NCBI RefSeq assembly: GCF_001428745.1 | Contig: NZ_LMIO01000003.1 | Location: forward strand, 744,001 to 808,000 | Source of the DNA: Leifsonia sp. Root227 | GTDB lineage: Bacteria > Actinomycetota > Actinomycetes > Actinomycetales > Microbacteriaceae | DNA: 64,000 bases | Direction of reading: 5' to 3' | Translations under genes and position numbers: made by a program | Notes under the pieces: model-generated | Told to the model about the DNA's origin: nothing | Database searches by the model: none | The model's input: the letters and a program-made list of their open reading frames with translations, nothing else | In this document: positions 28,164 through 37,139 of the stretch, one piece after another | How the letters are laid out: each line of letters opens with the position of its first letter | Numbering within the stretch: the stretch's first letter is position 1

Positions 28164-29054
28164 CTATCGCTTCGCGACCAGTCGGTCCATCGCATCCCGC
28201 ACGGTCGGCGTGGAGAACACGAAGCCGTCGTCGAGCAGCTTCTGCGGAACCACCTTCTGGCTGGCCAGCAGCAGTTCGCGCCCCGCGTCGCCGAGCGCGA
28301 GCGTGATCGCCTTCTCGGGCAGCGGGAGTCCGTACGGTCGGCGCAGGGCCGCCGCGAGCGAGCGGAGCACCGTGTCGGCCGTCGCGGGGGTTGGTCCTGC
28401 GATGTTCACCGGTCCACGCAGCGTGGAGCCGAGCAGGTGCACGATCGCCGCGGCCTCGTCGTGTAGGCTCACCCACGGCCAGTGCTGGCCGCCGCCCGCG
28501 ATCGGGCCGAGCAGTCCGAGCTTCCCCGCGGGAAGCAGCGGCTTCATCGCGCCGCCGCGCCCGATGACCACGCCCGTCCGCAGCGTGACCACGCGGGTCT
28601 TCTCCGGGGCCAGGTGGGCCGCGGACTCCCACGCCTCGACGACGTCCGCCAGGAACCCCGTTCCCCTGATCGCCGTCTCGGTGAGCTTCTGACCGGGCCT
28701 GTCGCCGTAGAACCCGACCGCCGATCCGCTCAGGAACACGGCGGGCGGAGACGCGGCCATCCGCATCGCATCGGTCAGCGTGTGCGTCGCCTCCAGGCGC
28801 GAGGCCAGGATGGTGCGCTTCCACGCCGGCGTCCACGGCAGACGGCTGAGGGAAGCGCCGGACAGGTTGACGACAGCATCCACCCGGTCCATCAGCGTGA
28901 AGTCGATGATGCGGGCGGACGGAGCCCAGTTGTATTCGTTCGCGGCTTTCGGCGTGCCACGGACGAGTCTCAGCACCTCGTGGCCGCTCGCCGCCAACTG
29001 CGAGGCGACCTCGGTGCCGATCATGCCGGAGGCGCCCGCGATGAGCACCTTCAT
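28164..29054 (-). CDS. TIGR01777-family SDR epimerase-like protein
   Basis: Extended short-chain dehydrogenase fold, 296 residues, of the YfcH/SulA-like TIGR01777 group. The N-terminal NAD(P) motif GASGMIG (7-13) is clear. NLSGASL, SGSAVGFYG and the DUF1731-type C-terminal domain (LGDAGRELLLASQKV) follow. Biochemical role not established. OsmC lies 3 bases upstream in the same direction and is probably co-transcribed. Confidence 0.88.
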   Translation of the reverse strand: MKVLIAGASGMIGTEVASQLAASGHEVLRLVRGTPKAANEYNWAPSARIIDFTLMDRVDAVVNLSGASLSRLPWTPAWKRTILASRLEATHTLTDAMRMAASPPAVFLSGSAVGFYGDRPGQKLTETAIRGTGFLADVVEAWESAAHLAPEKTRVVTLRTGVVIGRGGAMKPLLPAGKLGLLGPIAGGGQHWPWVSLHDEAAAIVHLLGSTLRGPVNIAGPTPATADTVLRSLAAALRRPYGLPLPEKAITLALGDAGRELLLASQKVVPQKLLDDGFVFSTPTVRDAMDRLVAKR

Positions 29055-29057
29055 GCG

Positions 29058-29483
29058 CTAGGCCAGAGTGGCTTCGATGGTGATCGGGATGCCGACCAGC
29101 GCGCGAGAGACAGGGCAGCTGCTCTTCGCCTCGTCCGCGAGGCGGGCGAAGTCCTCCTGCGAGAGTCCTGGCACCGTCGCCTGGACGACCAGGTGGCTGC
29201 CGGTGATGCCCTCTGCAGGGGCGAAGCTCACGTGCGCGGTGACCTCGATGCGCTCTGGCGTGGTGCCGAAGCCGCTGAGCGCGTTCGAGAACGCCATGGA
29301 GAAGCACGCGGAGTGCGCGGCTCCGAGCAGCTCCTCCGGCGTGGTGACCTCACGGGAGCCCTGCGAGCGGGCGGCCCAGGTGACGGGGAACTGCGCGGAG
29401 TGGGACGAGTCGAGGGTGACCTCGCCCGAGCCGGATTTGAGGTCGCCTGTCCAGACCGTTGTCGATTCGCTCGTGACTGCCAT
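29058..29483 (-). CDS. OsmC/Ohr-family peroxiredoxin
   Basis: Organic hydroperoxide detoxifying protein of the OsmC type, 141 residues. The two redox cysteines are in AHSACFSM and SSCPVSRAL, and the N-terminal Arg/Glu set is present. The ATG giving MAVTSESTTVW has a textbook AGGAGG six bases upstream, so the longer reading is rejected. Divergent genes are absent; the DUF4395-thioredoxin pair upstream on the same strand adds a thiol-redox theme. Confidence 0.92.
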   Translation of the reverse strand: MAVTSESTTVWTGDLKSGSGEVTLDSSHSAQFPVTWAARSQGSREVTTPEELLGAAHSACFSMAFSNALSGFGTTPERIEVTAHVSFAPAEGITGSHLVVQATVPGLSQEDFARLADEAKSSCPVSRALVGIPITIEATLA

Positions 29484-29613
29484 GGTGGTCCTCCTCGTCG
29501 TTCCCCCCGCACGTTCCGCGGGCGGTTCGACCAGCCTAATAGGGCGGTCCGACACCGCGGAGGAGCGTACGGCGGATTCCCTGGTATGCGCTCAGGCGGT
29601 CGCGGCTCTCCGT

Positions 29614-30120
29614 TCAGGCGGCTGCTGCCGCGGTCCTCCTGATCAGCCCGGCGCGCACTAGGAGCAGGTAGATCTGGCAGCCGAGGCAGTAGCCGAACAC
29701 CGAGTTGAGGAACGCGGCGACGAATGCGAGACCAGCGGCGATCGGGAGCACATACGGCACACCGACGAGGTGCAGGAGCAGGCCGAGCCCGGTCACGAAG
29801 AGCCCGACGCCCTGGGCGAAGGTCGGGGGAGCGGCATCCTCCAGTTCGGCCGGAGGGGCGAGCCTCGGACGCACCAACGCGCGGAACAGTGCGCCGTACG
29901 GGTGGCGCTTGATTCCCGCGAACGCGCCCCAGGCGAAGAGCAGCGCGATCACCAGGAGGAGCCAGAACGCCGCCGTCGTCGCGCCGACCAGACCGAGGAA
30001 GACGCCGATCAGCAGCAGGACGGCGGTGATGCCCGCGCCGAAGCGCGGAGAGCGCGGGTCGATCCCCGCGCGGGAGGAAGTGCCGGTGGTGGCGGCGGGT
30101 GTGGCATCAGGCTGAGACAT
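29614..30120 (-). CDS. DUF4395 membrane protein
   Basis: A 168-residue membrane protein with about four hydrophobic helices and a C-terminal CLGC motif, characteristic of DUF4395. This family is repeatedly found beside thioredoxin-like and rhodanese/thiosulfate-related genes. A redox role for the Cys pair, perhaps in passing electrons across the membrane, is inference. It starts inside the end of the thioredoxin gene (14-base overlap), so the two are translationally coupled. Confidence 0.85.
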   Translation of the reverse strand: MSQPDATPAATTGTSSRAGIDPRSPRFGAGITAVLLLIGVFLGLVGATTAAFWLLLVIALLFAWGAFAGIKRHPYGALFRALVRPRLAPPAELEDAAPPTFAQGVGLFVTGLGLLLHLVGVPYVLPIAAGLAFVAAFLNSVFGYCLGCQIYLLLVRAGLIRRTAAAAA

Positions 30121-30556
30121 GGTCGCTCCCTGCGATGGTGTCGATGGTCGAGCGCACCTCGTCGGCGCGGGCGACGCCACCGATGCGTGCGCGGATCGTG
30201 CCGGACGGGTCGAGCACGAGCGTTGTGGGGGTCTGCAGCACGCCGAAGCGTTTGGCGAGGTCGGGCCGGTGGGTGAGGTCCACATCCACGTGCGCCACGC
30301 CGGGTCGTTCGTCGGCGATGCCACCGAGGATGCGCGCGGTCGAGCGGCACGGGGCGCAGTACTCGGTGGAGAACTGGAGGAGCGTGACGGTGCTGCCGAA
30401 CGCCGGGGCGCCGACCTCGGCCGGCGTGACGACCTCTGCGTCGCGCGAGCGCCCTGCCGAGCGCACGCGGCCGGTCGTCCGGCGCCAGACGATGCCGGCC
30501 GCCGTCGCGACCGCGACGAGCGCGACGATGACGGATGCCGCAGCCAAGGCGTTCAT
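30107..30556 (-). CDS. Membrane-anchored thioredoxin-family protein
   Basis: A 149-residue protein with an N-terminal transmembrane anchor (about 3-25) and a thioredoxin fold carrying YCAPC instead of WCGPC. The cis-proline is in GVLQTPTTLVLD. The domain probably faces outside, but orientation is not certain. It overlaps the DUF4395 gene; the pair looks like one functional unit. The ATG giving MNALAAASV starts the membrane helix. Confidence 0.88.
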   Translation of the reverse strand: MNALAAASVIVALVAVATAAGIVWRRTTGRVRSAGRSRDAEVVTPAEVGAPAFGSTVTLLQFSTEYCAPCRSTARILGGIADERPGVAHVDVDLTHRPDLAKRFGVLQTPTTLVLDPSGTIRARIGGVARADEVRSTIDTIAGSDHVSA

Positions 30557-30685
30557 GGTCGCCGACGTTACGCCCGCTGCGGCACGGGATGCGGTGTGTG
30601 ACGACAGATGACGCGCCGGCCTGTGCAGAACGCGAACTGTCCACAGATCCGCAGAGGGGGAGAGCGCCCGGAGCGACCGACCCGA

Positions 30686-30691
30686 TAACCT
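30686..30691 (+). promoter_or_regulatory. -10 element of leaderless dapA
   Basis: TAACCT ends six bases before the dapA ATG; no ribosome binding site is visible between them. Confidence 0.5.
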
Positions 30692-30697
30692 TGAGCC

Positions 30698-31675
30698 ATG
30701 TCGAACTCCTCCAATCCGTTCGGTCAGGTGCTGGTCGCCCTGGTCACCCCGTTCACCGCCGATGGCGAAGTCGACTGGGCCGGCGTGGAGAAGCACATCG
30801 ACGACGTGATCACGGCGGGTGCAGACGGCATCGTCGTCACGGGAACGACGGGGGAGACCTCCACGCTCACCGACCACGAGAAGCTGCGGCTGGTCGAGGT
30901 CGGCAAAGACGTCGCGGCGGGCCGCGCCAAGATCATCACTGGCGGTGGCTCGAACGAGACGGCGCACGCCATCCAGCTCTACCAGCAGAGCGAGAAGGCC
31001 GGGGCGGACGGTGTGATGATCGTCACGCCTTATTACAACAAGCCGACGCAGGCGGGCATCCTCACCCACTTCCGGCTGATCGCGGACTCCACCGATCTTC
31101 CGGTGATCCTCTACGACATCCCCGGTCGCACCGGCGTCCCGATCAAGTACGAGACCATCCTCCGCATCGCCAAGCATCCCAACGTGCGCGCCATCAAAGA
31201 CGCGAAGGGCGACTTCAGCGAGGTGAGCCGTGTGCTCAACCAGACCGATCTGCTCTACTTCTCCGGCGACGACGCCAACGTGCTCCCGCACCTGGCGATC
31301 GGCGCCACGGGGCTCATCGGCGTCACGGCCAACATCGCCGCTCGGCCGTACCGCCAGATCGTGGATGCGGTCAACGCGGGAGACCTCGCCACGGCGACCG
31401 CCGCGCACCAGAAGCTCGAACCTCTCGTCCGTGCCGTCATGACGCACGTGCCAGGCACGGTGGCGGCCAAGTACATCCTGCACGGCCTCGGCCGCATCTC
31501 CAGTCCGCGCGTGCGCCTGCCGCTCGTCGGTCCGGAGGAGTGGGAGGCTGCCCAGATCGAAGACGAGCTCGACCTCGTCAAAGACATCCCCGGTGTCGAC
31601 TTCTCCAACTTCCGGCCGGATCGCAACGCCGCAGCAGGCGGTGCTCTGCCCCGAATCGCCGGAACAACTCGCTAG
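30698..31675 (+). CDS. dapA: 4-hydroxy-tetrahydrodipicolinate synthase DapA
   Basis: Entry enzyme of DAP/lysine synthesis, condensing pyruvate and aspartate semialdehyde. It is a TIM barrel of 325 residues. Pyruvate forms a Schiff base with Lys167 (AIKDAKGD). The GTTGE loop (49-53), Tyr139 and Arg144 (LYDIPGRTG) complete the active site. Typical DapA is about 300 residues; the extra C-terminal 20 or so are variable. Leaderless-type promoter. RNase J follows after 65 bases, a pairing conserved in actinobacteria. Confidence 0.95.
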   Translation: MSNSSNPFGQVLVALVTPFTADGEVDWAGVEKHIDDVITAGADGIVVTGTTGETSTLTDHEKLRLVEVGKDVAAGRAKIITGGGSNETAHAIQLYQQSEKAGADGVMIVTPYYNKPTQAGILTHFRLIADSTDLPVILYDIPGRTGVPIKYETILRIAKHPNVRAIKDAKGDFSEVSRVLNQTDLLYFSGDDANVLPHLAIGATGLIGVTANIAARPYRQIVDAVNAGDLATATAAHQKLEPLVRAVMTHVPGTVAAKYILHGLGRISSPRVRLPLVGPEEWEAAQIEDELDLVKDIPGVDFSNFRPDRNAAAGGALPRIAGTTR

Positions 31676-31740
31676 GCCGTGCCACTGTACGGCTCGAACC
31701 ACCACAGGCGCCCAGCGCCAGTATCTGTTTAGGAGGGCAT

Positions 31741-33417
31741 ATGCCCAACCTCGTCTCCGACCCGCCCGCGCTCGAACCGGGCACCCTCAGGATCATCCCC
31801 ACCGGCGGCCTGGGGGAGATCGGCCGCAACATGACCGTCTTCGAATACGAGGGCAAGCTCCTCATCGTCGACTGCGGCGTGCTCTTCCCGGAAGAGAACC
31901 AGCCGGGCGTCGACCTGATCCTGCCCGACTTCCAGCCGGTCCGCGACCGTCTCGACGACATCGTCGGCGTCGTCCTCACCCACGGGCACGAAGACCACAT
32001 CGGCGCCGTGCCGTATCTCTTGAAGCTGCGCAGGGACATCCCGCTGATCGGCTCGGGACTCACGCTCGCGCTGGTCGAGGCGAAGCTCAAAGAGCACCGC
32101 ATCCAGCCGTACAGCCTCACTGTCAAGGAGGGGCAGGTCGAGCAGCTCGGCCCGTTCTCGCTGGAGTTCGTCGCCGTCAACCACTCGATCCCGGATGCGC
32201 TTGCCGTCGCCATCACCACCCCGGCCGGGGTCGTGCTGCACACGGGCGACTTCAAGATGGACCAGCTCCCGCTGGACGACCGCCTCACCGACCTGCGCGC
32301 GTTCGCCAGGCTCGGCGAGAAGGGCGTCGACCTGTTCCTCGCCGACTCCACGAACGCGGACGTCCCCGGCTTCACGCCGCTCGAGCGCTCCATCGGCCCC
32401 GTGCTCGACAATGTCATCGCCCGGGCGCCCCGCCGCGTGATCGTGGCCAGCTTCTCCAGTCACGTCCACCGCGTGCAGCAGGTGCTCGACGCCGCCGCGG
32501 CCAACGGGCGCCGCGTCGCGCTCCTCGGCCGCTCGATGGTGCGCAACATGGGCATCGCCGCCGACCTCGGATACCTCAAGGTGCCGGACGGCGTTCTGAT
32601 CGACTACAAGAAGGCGGCAGACCTCCCGGACGACGAGATCGTCTACATGTCCACGGGATCGCAGGGCGAGCCGATGGCGGTGCTCGCGCGCATGGCCAAC
32701 CTCGACCACCAGATCGAGGTCGGGCAGGGAGACACGGTCATCCTGGCGTCCAGCCTCATCCCCGGCAACGAGAACGCCGTCTACCGCGTGATCGACGGCC
32801 TCACCAAGCTCGGCGCCAACGTGGTGCACAAGGGCAACGCCAAGGTGCACGTCTCCGGCCACGCAGCGGCGGGCGAACTGCTCTACTGCTACAACATCCT
32901 GAAGCCGAAGAACGTCATGCCCGTTCACGGCGAGTACCGGCACCTGGTCGCCAACGCGCGTCTCGCGATGGACACCGGTGTGCCGGAGCAGAACACCATC
33001 CTCGCCGAGGACGGCACGGTCATCGATCTCCGCGACGGCGTCGCGCGCGTCGTCGGTCAGCTCGACCTCGGCTTCGTCTACGTGGACGGCTCGAGCGTCG
33101 GCGAGATCACGGATGCGGACCTCAAGGACCGCCGCATCCTCGGTGAAGAAGGCTTCATCTCGATCATCGTCGTCGTCGAGGCGGCGACCGGACGCATCGT
33201 CACCGGGCCGGAAATCCACGCCCGCGGTTTCGCCGAGGACGACGCGGTGTTCGACGCGGTCAAGCCGAAGATCGCCTCCGCGCTCGCCGAGGCCGCCCAC
33301 AACGGCGTCCGCGACTCGCACGCGCTGTCGCAGGTCGTGCGACGCACGGTCGGCCGCTGGGTGAACACGAGCTATCGTCGTCGTCCGATGATCGTTCCGC
33401 TCGTCATCGAGGCATGA
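31741..33417 (+). CDS. rnj: Ribonuclease J
   Basis: 5'-3' exo- and endoribonuclease of mRNA decay and rRNA maturation, 558 residues. The metallo-beta-lactamase motif HGHEDH lies at 81-86, with HSIPD, TGDFK and the beta-CASP motifs (ADSTN, HVSGHA). The C-terminal RNase J domain is present. AGGAGG lies a few bases before the ATG. Longer upstream readings in this frame overlap dapA and are not real. A 7-bp hairpin follows the stop. Confidence 0.96.
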   Translation: MPNLVSDPPALEPGTLRIIPTGGLGEIGRNMTVFEYEGKLLIVDCGVLFPEENQPGVDLILPDFQPVRDRLDDIVGVVLTHGHEDHIGAVPYLLKLRRDIPLIGSGLTLALVEAKLKEHRIQPYSLTVKEGQVEQLGPFSLEFVAVNHSIPDALAVAITTPAGVVLHTGDFKMDQLPLDDRLTDLRAFARLGEKGVDLFLADSTNADVPGFTPLERSIGPVLDNVIARAPRRVIVASFSSHVHRVQQVLDAAAANGRRVALLGRSMVRNMGIAADLGYLKVPDGVLIDYKKAADLPDDEIVYMSTGSQGEPMAVLARMANLDHQIEVGQGDTVILASSLIPGNENAVYRVIDGLTKLGANVVHKGNAKVHVSGHAAAGELLYCYNILKPKNVMPVHGEYRHLVANARLAMDTGVPEQNTILAEDGTVIDLRDGVARVVGQLDLGFVYVDGSSVGEITDADLKDRRILGEEGFISIIVVVEAATGRIVTGPEIHARGFAEDDAVFDAVKPKIASALAEAAHNGVRDSHALSQVVRRTVGRWVNTSYRRRPMIVPLVIEA

Positions 33418-33455
33418 CACACTAGCCGAGGACATACCGGGGGGCCGGTTTGCCT

Positions 33456-33472
33456 CGTCCGCGCTGCGGACG
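33456..33472 (+). terminator. Short hairpin after rnj
   Basis: CGTCCGC-GCT-GCGGACG: perfect 7-bp stem with a three-base loop, about 40 bases after the stop and before the exporter operon. No U tract. Confidence 0.45.
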
Positions 33473-33499
33473 GGCCGGATTCAGCAGAAAGCAGGAACA

Positions 33500-34554
33500 G
33501 TGGGGGTAACGCGACGATGGGTCTTTCCCATCATCCGTCTGGTTCTGGTCGCCGTCGTGGCGGCGGCGCTCGTCAAACTGGCATTCTTCGGGGACGGTCC
33601 GTCGACGTCCGATCCGCTCCAGCCGACCGCTGAGCTCAGCGATCCGACGGTCGCGGTGCAGACCGGAACGATCGTCAACGACGTGACCGTGAGCGGCTCC
33701 ATCGTCGCCGACCCCGCTGCGCCCGTCCGGGCAACGGCGGCGGGCGTCGTCGACGAGGTCCAGGTCGCCGTCGGCGCCGCGGTCGAGGCGGGCGCGACGC
33801 TCTACGACATCAAGGTGGAGACGCCGCGCGACCCGGTCGAGACGACCGGACCGGACGGCCTGCCGGTCGTCACGCAGCCGAAACCCGCCGTGAGCTATGT
33901 CGAGGTCACCGCGCCGATCGGCGGCATCGTCTCCGCCCTTCCGGTCATCCCCGGCCAGTCCGTCGCGGTGGGCGAGGCGACGGGCGGTATCGCGCCTCCG
34001 ACGTTCTCTGCGTCTGCGTCGCTGCCCTCCGCGCAGCAGTACCGCCTCCTCAACCGGCCGACAGAGGCCGTCGTCACGATCAAGAACGGTCCGGCGCCGT
34101 TCACCTGCACCGGCCTCAGCATCACAACGCCGGCGGCCACGGCGGATGCGCCGCAGGCTCCGTCCTCCGGCGGAGATCAGCAGGGCGGGGGAGCTTCCGC
34201 CGGGTCGACCACGACCGTCCGTTGCGCCATCCCCGCCGGAGTCACCGTCTTCGCGGGTCTGGCCGCCGATCTCACCATGTCCGGCGGTCGTGCCGAAGGG
34301 GTGCTGACCGTGCCGACCACGGCGATCAAGGGCACGGCGGAGAAGGGCATCGTCTACCTGCCGGACCCGAAGGGCGGCGATCCCAAGGAGGTCGCCGTGA
34401 CCCTCGGGCTCACCGACGGCAAGACCGTCGAGGTACGTGGAGGGGTGAAGGAGGGGGACACCATCCTCGAATTCGTCCCCGGCGCACCGATGCCGGATGA
34501 GAACGGCTGCATCACCGGGCCGGACGGCTCGATGTCCTGCGCGTCGGTCGGCTC

Positions 34555-34558
<4 letters not shown>
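33500..34558 (+). CDS. Membrane-fusion/adaptor-like subunit of a MacAB-type ABC exporter
   Basis: A 352-residue membrane-anchored extracytoplasmic protein: one N-terminal transmembrane helix (about 10-28), then an HlyD/RND-adaptor-like barrel-sandwich region (ATAAGVVDEVQVAVGAAVEAG, VTAPIGGIVSAL) and a C-terminal beta domain. The C-terminus ends in a Cys-containing tail (CITGPDGSMSC). GTG start. It overlaps the ATPase gene by four bases (GTGA), followed by the permease: adaptor-ATPase-permease. The cargo is unknown; such actinobacterial systems may move peptides or cell-wall-related compounds. Confidence 0.82.
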
Positions 34559-35255
<697 letters not shown>

Positions 35256-35259
<4 letters not shown>

Positions 35260-36479
35260 GGGCGGTCGAGTCGGTCTGGGGTGCGATCGTCGAGGCCTGG
35301 CAGGAGGTGCGCATCCACCGGGTGCGCGTTCTCCTCTCGCTCATCGGCGTCGCGGTCGCGGTGTGCGCGCTCAGCTCCGTGGTCGGGCTGGCCAACATCG
35401 CGCAGCAGGGGATGACCGAGTCCAACGAGCGCTACGGCGGCAGGCCGGCGTTGCTCTCGGTGACGGCGTCGTACGCTCCGGACGGCACGCCGATGCCGGC
35501 GGGCGGACTCCCGGAAGCGTGGGCCGGCGTGGTCGAGCGCCACAAGATCGAATACACGTCGTCGGTGCGACAGGGCGGGATGCGCGTGCAGTTCCGCGGC
35601 GGGGTCGCCGAGGTCAGCACGACCGCCGTCGATCAGCCATACGCGGCGATGCACCGCATCCGCGTCGCGCATGGCTCGTGGTTCACGAAGGAGGACGCCG
35701 ACCGGCTCGCGCCGGCCATCGTGGTCAACGGCGACTTCTGGCGCAAGCTCGGCTCTCCGTCGCTCGCCTCGCATCCCACGGCACGGGTGACCAGCGGCGA
35801 TGGTGAGGTCACGGCGGTCGTGGTCGGTGTGCTGCGCACGTCGGGATACGACGACATGGCGCCGACCGCGTTCGTCCTCAGCTCCGCCGCGCCCCAGCTG
35901 ATGTCGATCGACTATTCGGGAGGTGCACCCGCGAACCTCGAGGCGTGGGTACCGCCCGAGCTGGCCGACCCGCTCACCGCAACGATCCGCGCGGAGCTCG
36001 ATCAGGCGCTCGGAGCAGGGGCCACGAGCGTCAATCGACAGGACTACCTCGCAGCCGGCGACGACCCCCTCGCGTTCTTCAAGCTGGTCGTCGGCGGAAT
36101 CGCGGTGCTGGTGCTGCTGCTCGGTGCGCTCGGACTGGTCAACATCGCCCTGGTCACGGTGCGTCATCGCATCCGGGAGATCGGGGTGCGCCGGAGCTTC
36201 GGTGCGACAGCCGGCCGCGTGTTCTTCGCGGTGATGATGGAGAGCGTTGTCGCGACGGTCGTCGCCGGCGCGGCGGGGGTGGGGCTGTCGATCCTGATCG
36301 TGAAGAGCCCGTGGCTGGAGCAGCTGATCGGTCAGGGCATGGTGTCTGACTTCCCGCCGTTCCCGGTCGAGGCCGCCGTGATCGGTATGGTCGCCGCGAC
36401 CGCTGTCGGAGCGCTCGCCGGGCTGCTTCCCGCGCTCGTCGCCGTGCGGGTCAAGGTCATCGACGCCATCCGGTACTGA
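35256..36479 (+). CDS. ABC transporter permease, MacB/FtsX type
   Basis: A 407-residue permease with one N-terminal helix, a large extracytoplasmic MacB periplasmic core domain (about 45-270), and three C-terminal helices. The coupling segment IREIGVRRSFGA, conserved in MacB/FtsX permeases, follows the second helix. Such proteins act as mechanotransmitters, moving cargo from the outer face rather than through a channel. ATG overlaps the ATPase stop. Last gene of the operon. Confidence 0.9.
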
Positions 36480-36505
36480 GCATCGGTCGCCGCGACCTCG
36501 GTTTC

Positions 36506-36521
36506 GTAACCTCGCCGTTAC
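36506..36521. promoter_or_regulatory. Inverted repeat GTAAC-N6-GTTAC
   Basis: A short symmetrical site just upstream of the GNAT gene. The half-site is that of MtrA, but the arrangement is inverted rather than direct, so the regulator is uncertain. Confidence 0.3.
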
Positions 36522-36532
36522 ACGTCTCCGGG

Positions 36533-36538
36533 TAGCGT
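36533..36538 (+). promoter_or_regulatory. -10 element of a leaderless GNAT gene
   Basis: TAGCGT ends six bases before the ATG, without a ribosome binding site. Confidence 0.45.
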
Positions 36539-36544
36539 TCGTGC

Positions 36545-37036
36545 ATGACAGCATTCCGGATCAGGGCGGCGACCGGCGATGACGCGCGCTTCCTCGCGGA
36601 CATGCTCGTCGAGGCGTCCAACTGGAACCCCGTCCGTGCGCGTCCACGGGTCGCCGTGCTGGAAGACCCGAAGGTGTCCAGGTATGTCAGCGGGTGGATG
36701 CGCCCTGGCGACTTCGGCTCCGTCGCCGTCGATACCCGCGACGTTCCCGTCGGTGCGTGCTGGGGCAGGCTGTTCCCCGCGAACGCGCCGGGGTACGGGT
36801 TCGTCGCGGTCGGTGTGCCGGAGCTCACTCTCGGCGTGAACACCCAGTGGCGCGCCCGCGGCGTCGGGAGGGCTCTGCTGCAGGCGGTCGCCAAGCAGGC
36901 GGGCGCCGCCGGGCACAACCGGCTCAGCCTGAGTGTGGAGCGCGCGAACTTCGCCCAGCGCCTCTACGTCAGCGAGGGGTACATCACCGTCGAGTCCGGC
37001 GCAGACTCGGACACCATGGTGCGAGCGGTGCATTGA
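36545..37036 (+). CDS. GNAT-family N-acetyltransferase
   Basis: A 163-residue acetyltransferase. The acetyl-CoA motif reads [12 protein letters not shown] at about 101-112 after LTLGVNTQ, and the C-terminal YVSEGYIT strand is typical. Substrate unknown. Single gene between the exporter operon and ftsK; apparently leaderless. Confidence 0.86.
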   Translation: MTAFRIRAATGDDARFLADMLVEASNWNPVRARPRVAVLEDPKVSRYVSGWMRPGDFGSVAVDTRDVPVGACWGRLFPANAPGYGFVAVGVPELTLGVNTQWRARGVGRALLQAVAKQAGAAGHNRLSLSVERANFAQRLYVSEGYITVESGADSDTMVRAVH

Positions 37037-37126
37037 CCCCGTTCTCGCGATTTCTTCACAGCGCGGCCGTGTAACGGATTTTCCACAATCCGCGCGCGGT
37101 AACCGGCCGATGACACGGGTGCGAAG

Positions 37127-37132
37127 TACCGT
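37127..37132 (+). promoter_or_regulatory. -10 element of ftsK
   Basis: TACCGT lies seven bases before the ftsK ATG with no ribosome binding site. A short CGGATT/AATCCG hairpin (around 37075-37092) lies upstream. Confidence 0.4.
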
Positions 37133-37139
37133 GGACCCT

